Numbered from the stretch's first letter, positions 8,949 to 18,208 are shown. The stretch: DNA of 60,810 bases from Gilliamella mensalis (GCF_900103085.1 NZ_FMWR01000018.1:1-60810); one strand, 5' to 3'. Notes: generated from the sequence alone by a model not told the origin. Made by a program: numbers and translations.

Positions 8949-10310
8949 ATGAAGATTATTATTCTTGGTGCAGGACAAACAGGTAGTGCACTTGCTGAAT
9001 ATCTCGTTACCGAAAAACAAAACGATGTGACTGTGATTGATGAAAATCATGACAAATTACAATCACTACAAGAACGTTTTGATTTACAGGTGATTTGTGG
9101 GAAATCATCCTATCCTCAAGTTTTAGAAAGTGCAGGCGCGGAATCAGCTGATATGCTTGTTGCTGTAACTAATTCTGATGAAGTCAACATGATGGCATGC
9201 CAAATTGGTCATGTCATGTTTGACATTCCACAAAAGGTCGCTCGCATTAGAGCACCTGAATACAATGACGAACATTACCCTTTGTTCAATAAAAATTGTA
9301 TTAATATTGATCATATCATTGCCCCAGAAAACCTTATTACTAACCATATTAGTCAATTAGTACAATATCCTGGTTCGTTACAATTTGCGTCTTTTTATGA
9401 CAATCGAGTCTGTTTGGTGGCTGTTACCGCCTATTATGGTGGTGCTTTAGTTGGCAGTGAACTTTCTGGGCTTAAAGAGCACTTACCCCATGTTGAAGCT
9501 CGGGTTGTCGCAATTTATCGTAAAAATCGCTTTATACGTCCACTAGCATCAACCCTAATTGAAGCCGGTGATATGGTTTATTTCATCACCCCACCAGTTA
9601 ATATCAAAGCTGTGACCAGTGAGTTACAACGGTTAGAAAAGCCTTATAAACGAATCATCATTAGTGGCGGTGGTGGCGTAGCTGTCACTTTAGCAAAGCG
9701 TTTAGAAAATGACTATCAAGTAAAATTAATCGAACGCAATGCCGAACGTGCCGAATTAATTGCTGAGCAACTTACTAATACCACAGTTCTGCACGGAGAA
9801 TCATCGGATCAAGAATTGCTCTCACAAGAACAAGTTGAACTTACGGATCTGTTTATTGCTGTCACCGGTGATGATGAGTCCAATATCATGTCCTCTATGC
9901 TAGCCAAAAGAATGGGGGCTAAAAAAGTGATTGTATCAATTCAACGCCAAGCCTATCTTGAACTAATTAATGATAGTGTGATTGATATTGCAATTTCACC
10001 ACAACATGCCACCATTTCAGAGCTTCTAAGTCATGTAAGACAAACAGGCGTTGTTAAAGTCGTTTCACTAAGACAAGGTGAATCTGAAATTGTCGAAATT
10101 GTTGCCAATGGTAGTAGTGAAACATCAAGACTGGTTGGCAAAAATATTAATGGCTTAAAACTACCTTCGGGCGCAACCATTGGCGCTGTAGTGCGTGGTG
10201 AAGATGTTATTATTGTTAATACTGATTTAACTATAGAAGAGAATGATCATCTAATCATCTTTTTACCAGATAGAAAGGCAATTACCGATATTGAAAAATT
10301 ATTACAATAA
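8949..10310 (+). CDS. trkA: Trk potassium uptake NAD-binding regulatory subunit
   Basis: The 453-residue peripheral membrane protein gates the TrkH/TrkG potassium channel. It consists of two tandem RCK units. The first Rossmann motif, GAGQTGSALAEYL, starts near residue 7, and the second, SGGGGVAVTLAKRL, near residue 239. Each is followed by an RCK_C regulatory domain. Length is close to E. coli TrkA (458). In E. coli trkA follows the rsmB/sun genes; here it stands between trpS and the thiamine operon. Confidence 0.95.
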   Translation: MKIIILGAGQTGSALAEYLVTEKQNDVTVIDENHDKLQSLQERFDLQVICGKSSYPQVLESAGAESADMLVAVTNSDEVNMMACQIGHVMFDIPQKVARIRAPEYNDEHYPLFNKNCINIDHIIAPENLITNHISQLVQYPGSLQFASFYDNRVCLVAVTAYYGGALVGSELSGLKEHLPHVEARVVAIYRKNRFIRPLASTLIEAGDMVYFITPPVNIKAVTSELQRLEKPYKRIIISGGGGVAVTLAKRLENDYQVKLIERNAERAELIAEQLTNTTVLHGESSDQELLSQEQVELTDLFIAVTGDDESNIMSSMLAKRMGAKKVIVSIQRQAYLELINDSVIDIAISPQHATISELLSHVRQTGVVKVVSLRQGESEIVEIVANGSSETSRLVGKNINGLKLPSGATIGAVVRGEDVIIVNTDLTIEENDHLIIFLPDRKAITDIEKLLQ

Positions 10311-10355
10311 CTTGTTAAAAATAGATAGTCAGTTCATACTAACCCAATAAATTTT

Positions 10356-10438
10356 GACTCGGGGTGTTTTTTGTTTTAACAAAAAACTGAGATTTTACCC
10401 GTTGAACCTGATCTGGATTATGCCAGCGTAGGGAAGTC
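10356..10438 (+). promoter_or_regulatory. TPP (thi-box) riboswitch
   Basis: The conserved thi-box elements appear in order: GACTCGGGGTG, a short variable P3 hairpin of T/A runs, CTGAGA, ACCCGTTGAACCTGATCTGG, and ATGCCAGCGTAGGGAAGTC. The P1 stem is GACT (10356-10359) with AGTC (10435-10438). It lies 69 nt upstream of the thiM start codon. Downstream, CTTCC (within TTCTTCCCC) can pair either with GGGAAG at the aptamer's end or with GGAAG in the thiM Shine-Dalgarno. A translational off-switch as in E. coli thiM is therefore likely, though inferred. Confidence 0.95.
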
Positions 10439-10507
10439 TAAGCCATAAAGGCACTAAATTGGCCAATTCTTCCCCTCATATGTATAAATAATAAGGAAGG
10501 GAGAGAT

Positions 10508-11293
10508 ATGCCTATCAGCAAATCATTTCAAACCAAGCAGGCGACCTGTTTTATCCATCATATTAAACAACAACGCCCACTTGTGCATTGCATAACTAAT
10601 GATGTAGTCCAAAATTTTACCGCCAATGTACTACTTGCCATTGGCGCATCACCGGCAATGGTTGTTGCCGAGCAAGAAGTTGCTGCATTTGTTTCCATTG
10701 CCGATAGTTTATTGATTAATATTGGTACCATTCACAGCAACATAGCCACAAGTATGTTATTAGCAGCAGCTAAAGCGCAGCAAACACAAACACCATGGGT
10801 ACTCGATCCCGTCGCGGTAGGACCTGCACTTAATTATCGTACTGAAATTGCATATCAATTATTATCATTAAAACCAACGGTAATACGTGGTAATGCCTCA
10901 GAAATATTAACACTAAATGGTCAAAACGCATCGGCAAAAGGACCTGACGGTCAAAACTCAACCCAATCAGCTTTAAACGCTGCCAGAGAAATTGCACAAA
11001 AATATCAAACAATCGTTGCAGTGACAGGTGATATCGACTATATCACTAATGGTAACAACGTATATAGCATAACTGGGGGCGATATTGCTTTAACTAAAGT
11101 GACGGGAACAGGATGTTCATTATCCGCCATGGTAGCAGCTTTTATAGCCAATTCACCTGACCCTTTATCTGCTACCGCCTCGGCATGTTTTATGATGAAA
11201 AAATCCGCTGAACTTGCCAATAAACAGCAAGGGTTAGGTACCTTCTCGGTATCCCTATTAGATCAACTCTCACTATTTAACCCATCGCTTTAA
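10508..11293 (+). CDS. thiM: Hydroxyethylthiazole kinase
   Basis: The 261-residue ribokinase-fold enzyme phosphorylates 4-methyl-5-(2-hydroxyethyl)thiazole in thiamine salvage. Recognisable stretches are PLVHCITNDVVQNFTAN near residue 24, the glycine-rich segment with GTIHS, DPVAVGP, RGNASE, and the anion-hole motif VTGTGCSLSAMVAAF near residue 197, including the catalytic Cys of this family. It is the first gene behind the TPP riboswitch and is followed after 12 nt by thiE. Confidence 0.95.
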   Translation: MPISKSFQTKQATCFIHHIKQQRPLVHCITNDVVQNFTANVLLAIGASPAMVVAEQEVAAFVSIADSLLINIGTIHSNIATSMLLAAAKAQQTQTPWVLDPVAVGPALNYRTEIAYQLLSLKPTVIRGNASEILTLNGQNASAKGPDGQNSTQSALNAAREIAQKYQTIVAVTGDIDYITNGNNVYSITGGDIALTKVTGTGCSLSAMVAAFIANSPDPLSATASACFMMKKSAELANKQQGLGTFSVSLLDQLSLFNPSL

Positions 11294-11305
11294 TAAGGAT
11301 ATAAG

Positions 11306-11947
11306 ATGAAAAAACAACTGGATTTAAGCCTTTATTTAGTGCTCGATCCACTACTCTGCGGTGGCATTAGTGGTATGGTCAATACAACTAAAATTGCTGT
11401 CAAAAACGGCGTAACCGCTATACAGTTAAGATCAGAAAAAGAAATGGCAGGTAAACAATGGTATCAAGCCGCATTAGCATTGAAAGAAGCGTTAAGTGAT
11501 ACAGCTGTCCCATTATTTATAAATGATCATGTGGATATTGCTTTAGCAGTTAATGCCGATGGCGTACATATTGGACAAAGTGATTTACCTGCCGATGTCA
11601 CTCGCCAACTCATAGGCAAAGATAAATTGTTAGGGCTTTCAATATCTAATCGCCAACAACTTGATACTACTCCTTGGCAACTGATTGATTATATTGGTAT
11701 TGGTCCTATCTTTCCAACAACAACCAAAAAAGATGCAACGGCCGCACTGGGAACCGAACAGTTAACCAAGTTAGTAGAACTAAAGCTGTGCCCTGCTGTT
11801 GCCATTGGTGGTATTGATGAAAACAATGTAACTAATGTCATCCAAACAGGCATTGACGGTATTGCAGTGGTTTCGGCTATTTGTGGCAAAAAAGATATTC
11901 AACAAGCAACGTTATCGCTTATTAACAAAATCAAACAAGCTAAATAG
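11306..11947 (+). CDS. thiE: Thiamine-phosphate synthase
   Basis: The 213-residue TIM-barrel enzyme joins hydroxymethylpyrimidine pyrophosphate and thiazole phosphate to thiamine phosphate. It shows the pyrophosphate-binding QLRSEKE segment near residue 35, INDHVDIALAVNADGVHIGQ (Mg and substrate site), GPIFPTTTKKDA and the C-terminal VAIGGID phosphate loop. It sits between thiM and thiD with 12-nt and 11-nt gaps, forming one operon. Confidence 0.95.
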   Translation: MKKQLDLSLYLVLDPLLCGGISGMVNTTKIAVKNGVTAIQLRSEKEMAGKQWYQAALALKEALSDTAVPLFINDHVDIALAVNADGVHIGQSDLPADVTRQLIGKDKLLGLSISNRQQLDTTPWQLIDYIGIGPIFPTTTKKDATAALGTEQLTKLVELKLCPAVAIGGIDENNVTNVIQTGIDGIAVVSAICGKKDIQQATLSLINKIKQAK

Positions 11948-11958
11948 GAAATACTATT

Positions 11959-12756
11959 ATGACAACAATTGCATTAACCATTGCTGGATCTGACCCTAGC
12001 GGTGGCGCAGGTATTCAAGCCGATTTAAAAACCTTTTCTGCACTCGGCGCTTATGGCATGTCAGTCATTACGGCCTTAACGGCACAAAGCACACAAGGGG
12101 TTGATGAGGTATTAGCGATCTCACCAGAATTTATTGAAGCCCAATTTAATACGCTTTATCAAGATATTCCAATTGATAGTGTAAAAATGGGCATGCTGAT
12201 GAATAAAGAGATAGTCACAACCGTCCACCATCTACTAAAAAGTAACCCAATCCCGATCATCGTATTAGACACCGTCATGGTCGCCAAAGGGGGACATTCG
12301 CTCCTAAAACCTGACGCCATCACAGCCATTGGCGAACTTTTACTGCCCCTAGCAACCATCATCACGCCCAACTTACCAGAAGCAGCTGCACTACTTAATT
12401 GTAACGAAGCCAAAACCGAAGATGATATGCAAAAACAAGGATATGAGTTACTCAAGTTAGGCTGTAAAGCAGTATTAATGAAAGGAGGACATTTGCCCAG
12501 CAATGAAAGCCCTGATTATTTGATAACTCAAAATAATGTTATAAGAATGGCTTTTCCAAGAGTTAAAACTAAAAATACCCACGGAACAGGTTGCACACTA
12601 TCTGCCGCAATTGCAGCATTATTACCAAAATATAACAATTTAGAACAGACCATTAAGCAGGCTAAAAACTATTTACAAGGAGCTATTAGCCATGCTGACG
12701 ATTTAGCCATTGGTAATGGCATTGGTCCTACTCATCATTTTTATCAATGGTGGTAA
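11959..12756 (+). CDS. thiD: Hydroxymethylpyrimidine/phosphomethylpyrimidine kinase
   Basis: The 265-residue ribokinase-fold enzyme phosphorylates HMP twice to HMP-PP. Motifs are IAGSDPSGGAGIQADLKTF at the N-terminus, KMGML near residue 76, and the anion hole with catalytic Cys in THGTGCTLSAAIAA near residue 209. It completes a thiMED operon that covers salvage of both thiamine moieties. None of the de novo genes (thiC, thiG, thiH, thiS) lies in the window. Confidence 0.95.
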   Translation: MTTIALTIAGSDPSGGAGIQADLKTFSALGAYGMSVITALTAQSTQGVDEVLAISPEFIEAQFNTLYQDIPIDSVKMGMLMNKEIVTTVHHLLKSNPIPIIVLDTVMVAKGGHSLLKPDAITAIGELLLPLATIITPNLPEAAALLNCNEAKTEDDMQKQGYELLKLGCKAVLMKGGHLPSNESPDYLITQNNVIRMAFPRVKTKNTHGTGCTLSAAIAALLPKYNNLEQTIKQAKNYLQGAISHADDLAIGNGIGPTHHFYQWW

Positions 12757-12925
12757 TAAGTAAATAAATAGACTTAAATTGATTTTAGTCGATTTATAAT
12801 TTCTATGGAAAATATCACTAAAGGATAAAAATTAAATTAATGCATTGAAAAATGTACTGTCACACTAAATGTTAGTGGGATTTGAGCTATCTGCTAATGC
12901 ATGTAATAAAAATCCCATACCTTAA

Positions 12926-13381
12926 CTAATGCAGATTCTTTGCTTCACTTGTGCTACAAGTAAGTGTCCCTTTTTTTCCTTGTTCATTTTTAGAGTAGTC
13001 AGCCCAACAACTTTTCATTGATAAATCAATTTTTTTTATTAACTCAATTCTGCTTGTACTGTAAGCGCAACTAACATAATAAGGTTCAACGTCTGTATAG
13101 TGATTAACTTCCCATATTAACTCATGTTTCTTACCATCAACCGTTCCTTTTGCTGGTTTTAAAACCGCCATTCTAGAAGGATGATCATAATAAACAATCA
13201 TGCTATGAAAAGCGCTACTCAGACTATCTTTCTCAAAAAACTCCCATCCTTCGCGCATGTTTTCTACTTTTTCTTTAACGTCAATTTTTTGTGGGCACTC
13301 AATCTGATAAGCATTAACAAAAAACACAGCACCAAACCAAGCCATAATAGCCATCGTAATGCTCAACATTTTACCTTTCAT
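12926..13381 (-). CDS. Small secreted protein, STY0301-like
   Basis: The 151-residue protein has an N-terminal signal segment (about residues 1-24, ending VFFVNAYQIECP) and four Cys in the mature part (IECPQ, VSCAY, KSCWAD, LTCST). These could make two periplasmic disulfides. The Cys pattern with GW near residue 46 and WEVN...CAYSTSRIELIKK resembles the STY0301 family of periplasmic proteins. The family match is from memory and its function is not established. It is a single gene converging on thiD, and no partner gene is nearby. Confidence 0.65.
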   Translation of the reverse strand: MKGKMLSITMAIMAWFGAVFFVNAYQIECPQKIDVKEKVENMREGWEFFEKDSLSSAFHSMIVYYDHPSRMAVLKPAKGTVDGKKHELIWEVNHYTDVEPYYVSCAYSTSRIELIKKIDLSMKSCWADYSKNEQGKKGTLTCSTSEAKNLH

Positions 13382-13527
13382 ATTATATGTCCATCTAAAT
13401 ACTACCTATCAATAAAAAGATAGAAGTATTCTAATATTTCAAACAATTATGCTAATACTATAAAATAGTACTAATCACAGGGAGATTTAAAGCAAAATAC
13501 CCTAGAGATACAAAATATAGGATGTAG

Positions 13528-13731
13528 TTAGTACGCAATCTCAACAAATTCATAACCAGCCTCATTAATAGCAGTAATTGCGGCTTCTTGCGAGATAATA
13601 CTACTTTCAATATCAACTTCATGCTTAGCTAAATCAACGGTCACTTTTGCCTGTGGATCAATATTATTAATCGCATTTATTATTGTTGTCACGCAATGCT
13701 GACAACTCATATTATCGACTATTAATTTCAT
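13528..13731 (-). CDS. Heavy-metal-associated (HMA) domain protein, CopZ-like
   Basis: The 67-residue protein is a single HMA ferredoxin-like domain. The metal-binding loop is MSCQHCVTTI with Cys10 and Cys13. Length and sequence fit copper chaperones of the CopZ/Atx1 type. No copper ATPase or regulator is adjacent, so the metal is unproven. It is divergent from the lipoprotein gene at 13868, which starts 136 nt away. Confidence 0.85.
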   Translation of the reverse strand: MKLIVDNMSCQHCVTTIINAINNIDPQAKVTVDLAKHEVDIESSIISQEAAITAINEAGYEFVEIAY

Positions 13732-13867
13732 AAAAACCCCTTTATTACTAATGCATATTTAATAAATAAGATATCTATTTATAACACTAATTTTATCTGC
13801 TTACATTTAATTTTTTTTCACAAATATGGTAGTATTTGTTTTCTTTTTATACTTATAACAAAATATT

Positions 13868-14803
13868 ATGATGAAAAAAATAAAATATTCTTTACTGTTG
13901 GTTTGTGGCTTAACGCTTGTCGGCTGTTCTGAGCCTAGTTCTATTGAGCGTTGGATCGACAATCCTACTAACAACGAAATCAAAGTTACCATTGATGGTA
14001 ATGAAGTAACCATTCCAGCAAAATCAGGCGTTAATTATACGTTTGAATATGGCAAGCATACCTTGTCGTATAATAATGATTCATTTGATTTTATTGTAAA
14101 GCCAGCTAAATTCGCTGAGTCAGGTTTTATTAACCCAACACAAAGCAATTATTTGTTACACACAGTGGTATATACAACCTCTAATATGGATAATAAAGAA
14201 TATGATAAAGTAATAGAAAAAGAGCTAAATCGTATTCCTGTTATTATTAACGGCCAAGCATCGGAAATAGAACTTCCTGTAAAAATAATCAATGATGTAT
14301 TTATTGAAAGGAGCAATTATCGGTGGAGTTACTCTGTCGATCAACCTTTTCCAGAAGAAATAACACAAAATCTAAATTTAAAAAAACACCAAACTTATTA
14401 CGAGCGATTTAAAAAATTATACCGCGAAAGTGATTTTATTGACTATTTAAAACAAGATGAAGTGCAAGAAGAAATTAGCTTCCCATCTCATCCTAAAAAG
14501 TTCATAGACATTACCCAATATGTTATTCCAAATATTGATTTAAATAGCATCAAATGTGAGGAAGGTCGCCAATATATGAAAAAACTGTTAGATGATTGGA
14601 ATCATCTTTATACATTAAAAGGAAGCGATTTTGTAAAATCATTTAATAAGCTAGGCACCGATGATGCGGTTGTTCAAGGCTACGCTTCAGAAAAGAAATG
14701 TACTAACGACAATGATCCCGATCGAAGTTATCATAAAACATTAGGACAATTTCTAAATGCCATCCGAGATGCTCGCGACGTCAACTTTTATGTGATCAAA
14801 TAA
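13868..14803 (+). CDS. Lipoprotein of unknown function
   Basis: The 311-residue protein has a lipoprotein signal with lipobox LVGC (Cys20), preceded by MMKKIKYSLLL. Ser/Glu after the Cys do not suggest inner-membrane retention. The N-terminal part (about residues 28-80: RWIDNPTNNEIKVTIDG, VTIPAKSGVNY, GKHTLSYNND) looks like a small beta domain. The remainder is charged and mostly helical, with two Cys (near residues 231 and 278). I do not recognise a characterised family. A strong intrinsic terminator follows. Either of the first two Met codons could be the start. Confidence 0.8.
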   Translation: MMKKIKYSLLLVCGLTLVGCSEPSSIERWIDNPTNNEIKVTIDGNEVTIPAKSGVNYTFEYGKHTLSYNNDSFDFIVKPAKFAESGFINPTQSNYLLHTVVYTTSNMDNKEYDKVIEKELNRIPVIINGQASEIELPVKIINDVFIERSNYRWSYSVDQPFPEEITQNLNLKKHQTYYERFKKLYRESDFIDYLKQDEVQEEISFPSHPKKFIDITQYVIPNIDLNSIKCEEGRQYMKKLLDDWNHLYTLKGSDFVKSFNKLGTDDAVVQGYASEKKCTNDNDPDRSYHKTLGQFLNAIRDARDVNFYVIK

Positions 14804-14831
14804 TCATCCTTAATCATTTTCAAAAAATAGA

Positions 14832-14858
14832 AAAAGAGGTTGTTAAACAACCTCTTTT
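14832..14858 (+). terminator. Intrinsic terminator after the 13868-14803 lipoprotein gene
   Basis: AAAAGAGGTTG pairs with CAACCTCTTTT around a 5-nt loop, giving an 11-bp stem flanked by A and T tracts, 29 nt after the stop codon. It could act in both directions. Confidence 0.85.
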
Positions 14859-15279
14859 AAAAGGAATAAAAAAAATCAAATTTATTTTATGCCTAAACAG
14901 CTCATCAAACAGGCTGTCCTCTCACCTTAGCTTCAATTCATTCAGCTGATCTCTGGTAGCCAATTAGCATATGCCCAATGTTTAAAGACAGCTTTATATT
15001 GTTAGTAAATATGGCTTTAAATTAACCATCCGATTTATTGTCATCAAATATAGGTTAATTCGAAATCGCATTGAGTGATAAACGCAATATTTTATAAAAA
15101 CTAAAGGGGGAAATCATCCATTTTATCGCATAACAAGCTCTTCTAATAAGGATGACCTATTTAACTAATAGCAAAAAGCGGACGAACAATTAACCATCTG
15201 CTATAATCCTATCAATTTTTCACCTTTACCTATGTCTATTTTAAAATAACATATTGTTTATTAAAGGAAATTATTTATC
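14859..15279. other. Long intergenic region without an intact gene
   Basis: About 420 nt separate the terminator from the permease gene. The minus strand near 14890-14960 shows a short stop-interrupted stretch reading like protein (LATRDQLNELKLR, a stop, then EDSLFDELFRHK). It may be a gene remnant, but I could not assign it. The last 80 nt hold the likely promoter of the permease gene. Confidence 0.4.
15199..15207 (+). promoter_or_regulatory. Extended -10 promoter candidate for the AI-2E permease
   Basis: TGCTATAAT is a perfect -10 hexamer with the TGn extension, 73 nt before the start codon of the permease gene. The corresponding -35 region is weak, which is usual for extended -10 promoters. 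Confidence 0.5.
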
Positions 15280-16311
15280 ATGTTACTTAGTAATAATCAG
15301 AAATTAGGTCTATTTTGCCTCACGCTATTTTCCGTTTTTTTTATTATTTTAATGCAAGTGCATTTAATGCCAGCTGTGATTGCTGGTTTATTAACCTATA
15401 CATTAACACAGAAATTAGATGCTTTTTTATCACGAAAAATGGTACGTTTTAGCCATCAGTCAAAATTAATTTCGGTATTAGTACTAACGACGCTGATTAT
15501 GAGTATTCTTATTAGTGGCTTTTGGTATTTATTTGCTTGGTTTGTTGATATGGCCAAGCATCCTACCGAAACGTTAATGAATTTGAAATTAGTGGTCAAT
15601 AATGTAATAAACAGCTTACCGTCGAATATTACTCACTATTTACCTGATGATCTAGATGTAGTTAAATCCACTATAATGGTTTATCTTAAAGATCATATAT
15701 TTTATCTACAATCTATCATCAAAAAAGTATTTCATGATTTAGTCATATTAATTGTAGGAATGATTATTGGATTAATCTTAGGCTATAAAGAAAATCAACG
15801 TATTAGCGATGATAACCAAATAAAACCAAGAGCATTAACTAAAGCGTTAAAAACCAGTTTAAACCGATTAGTCGTGGTATTTCAATATGTTGCTATATCA
15901 CAAGTTGTGATTGCATTATTTAATACCATAATGACCGCTATTTTGCTATTTATTATTTTGCCTGCGTTTGGTGTTCATTTACCGTTTAGTAAAAGTTTAG
16001 TACTAGCAACATTTATTTTTGGCCTTATTCCAATTATTGGTAACCTGATTGTTAATGGATTAATCTTTTTTGTTGCATTCACCGTATCATTCACCGTCGC
16101 AATGGTGATTATTGTTTATTTAATCTTAATTCATAAAATGGAATATGTACTTAATGCAAAAATAGTCGGGACAAAAATTCATGCTGGTATCTGTGAATTG
16201 TTAATTGCAATGCTCTTTTTAGAAACTGTTTTTGGCATCATTGGTTTAATTTTTGCACCTGTTTTTTATGCATTTATTAAATTATCATTAAAAGAACTAA
16301 GAATTATTTAA
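15280..16311 (+). CDS. AI-2E family (PerM/TqsA/YdiK-type) membrane protein
   Basis: The 343-residue polytopic inner-membrane protein has about eight hydrophobic segments in the family's usual layout: two near residues 8-40, one at 60-85, a soluble region (about 90-145), then a cluster from 150 to the C-terminus. The conserved region around FGLIPIIGNLI fits the AI-2E exporter family. Roles in the family include autoinducer-2 export and small-solute or Na+/H+ transport, so the substrate is open. The region behind it is convergent with mnmE. Confidence 0.75.
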   Translation: MLLSNNQKLGLFCLTLFSVFFIILMQVHLMPAVIAGLLTYTLTQKLDAFLSRKMVRFSHQSKLISVLVLTTLIMSILISGFWYLFAWFVDMAKHPTETLMNLKLVVNNVINSLPSNITHYLPDDLDVVKSTIMVYLKDHIFYLQSIIKKVFHDLVILIVGMIIGLILGYKENQRISDDNQIKPRALTKALKTSLNRLVVVFQYVAISQVVIALFNTIMTAILLFIILPAFGVHLPFSKSLVLATFIFGLIPIIGNLIVNGLIFFVAFTVSFTVAMVIIVYLILIHKMEYVLNAKIVGTKIHAGICELLIAMLFLETVFGIIGLIFAPVFYAFIKLSLKELRII

Positions 16312-16418
16312 ATCTAATCATTGATTCATCATGTTACCATTATCATGATTTGTGCTATTAAGAATCGATTGTTTATTGATGATCAATCAGCAAGCTAAAT
16401 GTTGAACAATGGAATATC

Positions 16419-16474
16419 GACAAGCCAGCTATAGCGCAATTTATAGCGACGGTAACACGATGGGCTAGCTTGTC
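16419..16474 (-). repeat. Imperfect inverted repeat / stem-loop
   Basis: GACAAGCCAGC (16419-16429) pairs with GCTAGCTTGTC (16464-16474) with one mismatch, leaving a 34-nt loop that contains TATAGCG twice. Read on the minus strand it starts at the stop codon of the 18-residue ORF. There is no T-run, so termination is doubtful. Confidence 0.4.
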
Positions 16475-16529
16475 ATTCCTCTTTCCGCATTTTCCGTGCC
16501 TTAGTAGGTGCTATAGCTTTTTTTATCAT
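16473..16529 (-). CDS. Candidate 18-residue basic peptide ORF
   Basis: The minus strand has AGAGG, 5 nt of spacing, ATG and then 18 codons reading MIKKAIAPTKARKMRKEE followed by TGA. Seven of the 18 residues are Lys or Arg. The ribosome binding site is better than chance, but a frame this short can arise randomly and I know no homologue. It is a hypothetical small protein or leader. Confidence 0.25.
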   Translation of the reverse strand: MIKKAIAPTKARKMRKEE

Positions 16530-16666
16530 TACATCCTCTTTTACTTTTATGAAAAAATAGTTTTCAACTTTTGGTTGTACTATTTTAGGATAGTAACAGT
16601 GGTTGTTAAAAAAACAAAAAATAAAATTAATTCAACATCTTTTTTGAAACATTTTATAAAATGTGT

Positions 16667-18028
16667 TTACTTACCTATGCAAAACGAACTAAATATGCGA
16701 CCTAACAAATCATCAGAGGTAAATTGCCCTGTGATTTCACTTAATGCTTCTTGCGCTAGCCTTAGTTCTTCGGCAAGCAATTCACCAGCATGGAATGTGA
16801 TAAGTTGGTGCTTACCATTGTTTAAGTGATCTGCCGCTTTTTCGAGTGCTTGTAAGTGGCGACGTCGGGCTAAGAATCCACCTTCAGTACTACTGGTAAA
16901 GCCCATGGCCTGTTTTAGATGTTCTCTTAGTAAGGCAATACCTTCACCTGTTCGAGCCGAAAGTTGAATAAGCGAGTAGCCGTTTACCTCACTGTATTCT
17001 AGTGCTTCGCCAGTTAAATCGGCTTTATTTCGAATCACGGTGACTGGCATATTTTTAGGTAAGCGCTGAATAAATTCTGGCCATAGCTGTTCTGGATTGG
17101 TTTCGTTGGTGGTTGTGCTGTCAACCATAAATAATACGCGATCAGCTTGTTCAATTTCTTGCCAAGCGCGTTCAATGCCAATCCGTTCCACTTCGTCACT
17201 CGCTTCACGTAGTCCGGCTGTGTCGATAATATGTAGTGGCATGCCGTCGATATGGATATGCTCACGTAAAACATCTCGGGTTGTGCCTGCTATATCAGTC
17301 ACAATAGCAGCATCACGACCAGCTAAGGCATTAAGTAAGCTTGATTTACCGGCATTAGGGCGCCCTGCTATAACGACTTTCATACCTTCTCTTAATAGCG
17401 TTCCTTGCTTTGCCTCTTGACGAACTTCGCTTAAACGAGTTATGACTTCGTTTAGCTGAGCTTCAATTTTACCATCTGATAGAAAGTCAATCTCTTCTTC
17501 GGGAAAGTCAATCGCCGCTTCAGTAAAAATACGTAAATGGATTAATGACTCAACCAGTGCATTTATTTTTTTAGAAAAGATACCTTGTAGTGATGATATT
17601 GCAGATTTTGCCGCTTGCTCAGAACTAGCGTCGATTAAATCAGCAATCGCTTCAGCTTGGGCTAAATCTAATTTATCATTTAAAAATGCCCGTTCTGAAA
17701 ATTCACCTGGACGAGCAATACGGACATTTGGAACTTCAAGAACACGTTTTAACAGTAAATCTAAAATAACAGGTCCACCATGTCCTTGTAGTTCCAGCAC
17801 ATCTTCGCCAGTAAATGAATGCGGATTTGGGAAAAATAAGGCAATACCTTCATCTAGAGTGGTGCCATCCGATGCTAAAAACGGTAAATAATCGGCATAA
17901 CGCGGTTTGGGCAATCTGCCCAATACAGCTTGGGCAACCGCTTGCGCTTTGGGACCTGAAATACGTAAAATACCTACCCCTCCACGACCGGGTGGGGTTG
18001 CTTGTGCGACAATAGTATCTGAATTCAT
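16667..18028 (-). CDS. mnmE: tRNA modification GTPase MnmE
   Basis: With MnmG, this protein installs the cmnm5/mnm5 group on the wobble uridine of several tRNAs. The 453-residue product begins [17 protein letters not shown], matching the family N-terminus. A longer frame would need a TTG three codons upstream, so the ATG at 18028 is preferred. The G domain shows [14 protein letters not shown] (G1), DIAGTTRD (G2/K-loop), DTAGLRE (G3) and NKADL (G4). The C-terminus ends CIGK with the catalytic Cys. It is not next to yidC as in E. coli. A promoter was not obvious. Confidence 0.96.
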   Translation of the reverse strand: MNSDTIVAQATPPGRGGVGILRISGPKAQAVAQAVLGRLPKPRYADYLPFLASDGTTLDEGIALFFPNPHSFTGEDVLELQGHGGPVILDLLLKRVLEVPNVRIARPGEFSERAFLNDKLDLAQAEAIADLIDASSEQAAKSAISSLQGIFSKKINALVESLIHLRIFTEAAIDFPEEEIDFLSDGKIEAQLNEVITRLSEVRQEAKQGTLLREGMKVVIAGRPNAGKSSLLNALAGRDAAIVTDIAGTTRDVLREHIHIDGMPLHIIDTAGLREASDEVERIGIERAWQEIEQADRVLFMVDSTTTNETNPEQLWPEFIQRLPKNMPVTVIRNKADLTGEALEYSEVNGYSLIQLSARTGEGIALLREHLKQAMGFTSSTEGGFLARRRHLQALEKAADHLNNGKHQLITFHAGELLAEELRLAQEALSEITGQFTSDDLLGRIFSSFCIGK

Positions 18029-18208
18029 ATATATCAATTTCTAAATTAAACAGCAATACGTCATGATATCATGGACAAGACGCAAAAACAGCTATTGACC
18101 ATTTATCAATGATGACAAAAATAAGCTATTAAAAAAATAATATAGTTTAATCAGTAGCTACAAAGCAATTATTTCTATTTTTAGAAAATGGTGGATTTTA
18201 TAAACAAG

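Larger units (their letters stand above)
16312..16666. other. Convergent intergenic region with an inverted repeat and a possible tiny ORF
   Basis: This 355-nt gap lies between two convergent genes. It holds an imperfect 11-bp inverted repeat (16419-16429 and 16464-16474), a direct TATAGCG repeat inside its loop, and an 18-codon minus-strand ORF with a good ribosome binding site (16473-16529). No recognisable gene remnant was found. Confidence 0.5.

Noticed and set aside
14890-15060. Stop-interrupted minus-strand frame (LATRDQLNELKLR, then EDSLFDELFRHK) as a pseudogene
   Set aside because: The two pieces are short and match no family I can name, so I only mention it in the gap description.
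16470-16829. Plus-strand open frame of 119 codons at the mnmE 3' end
   Set aside because: Its second half is antisense to the conserved C-terminus of MnmE and the first half is low-complexity Phe/Tyr/Ile sequence. No homology is recognisable.
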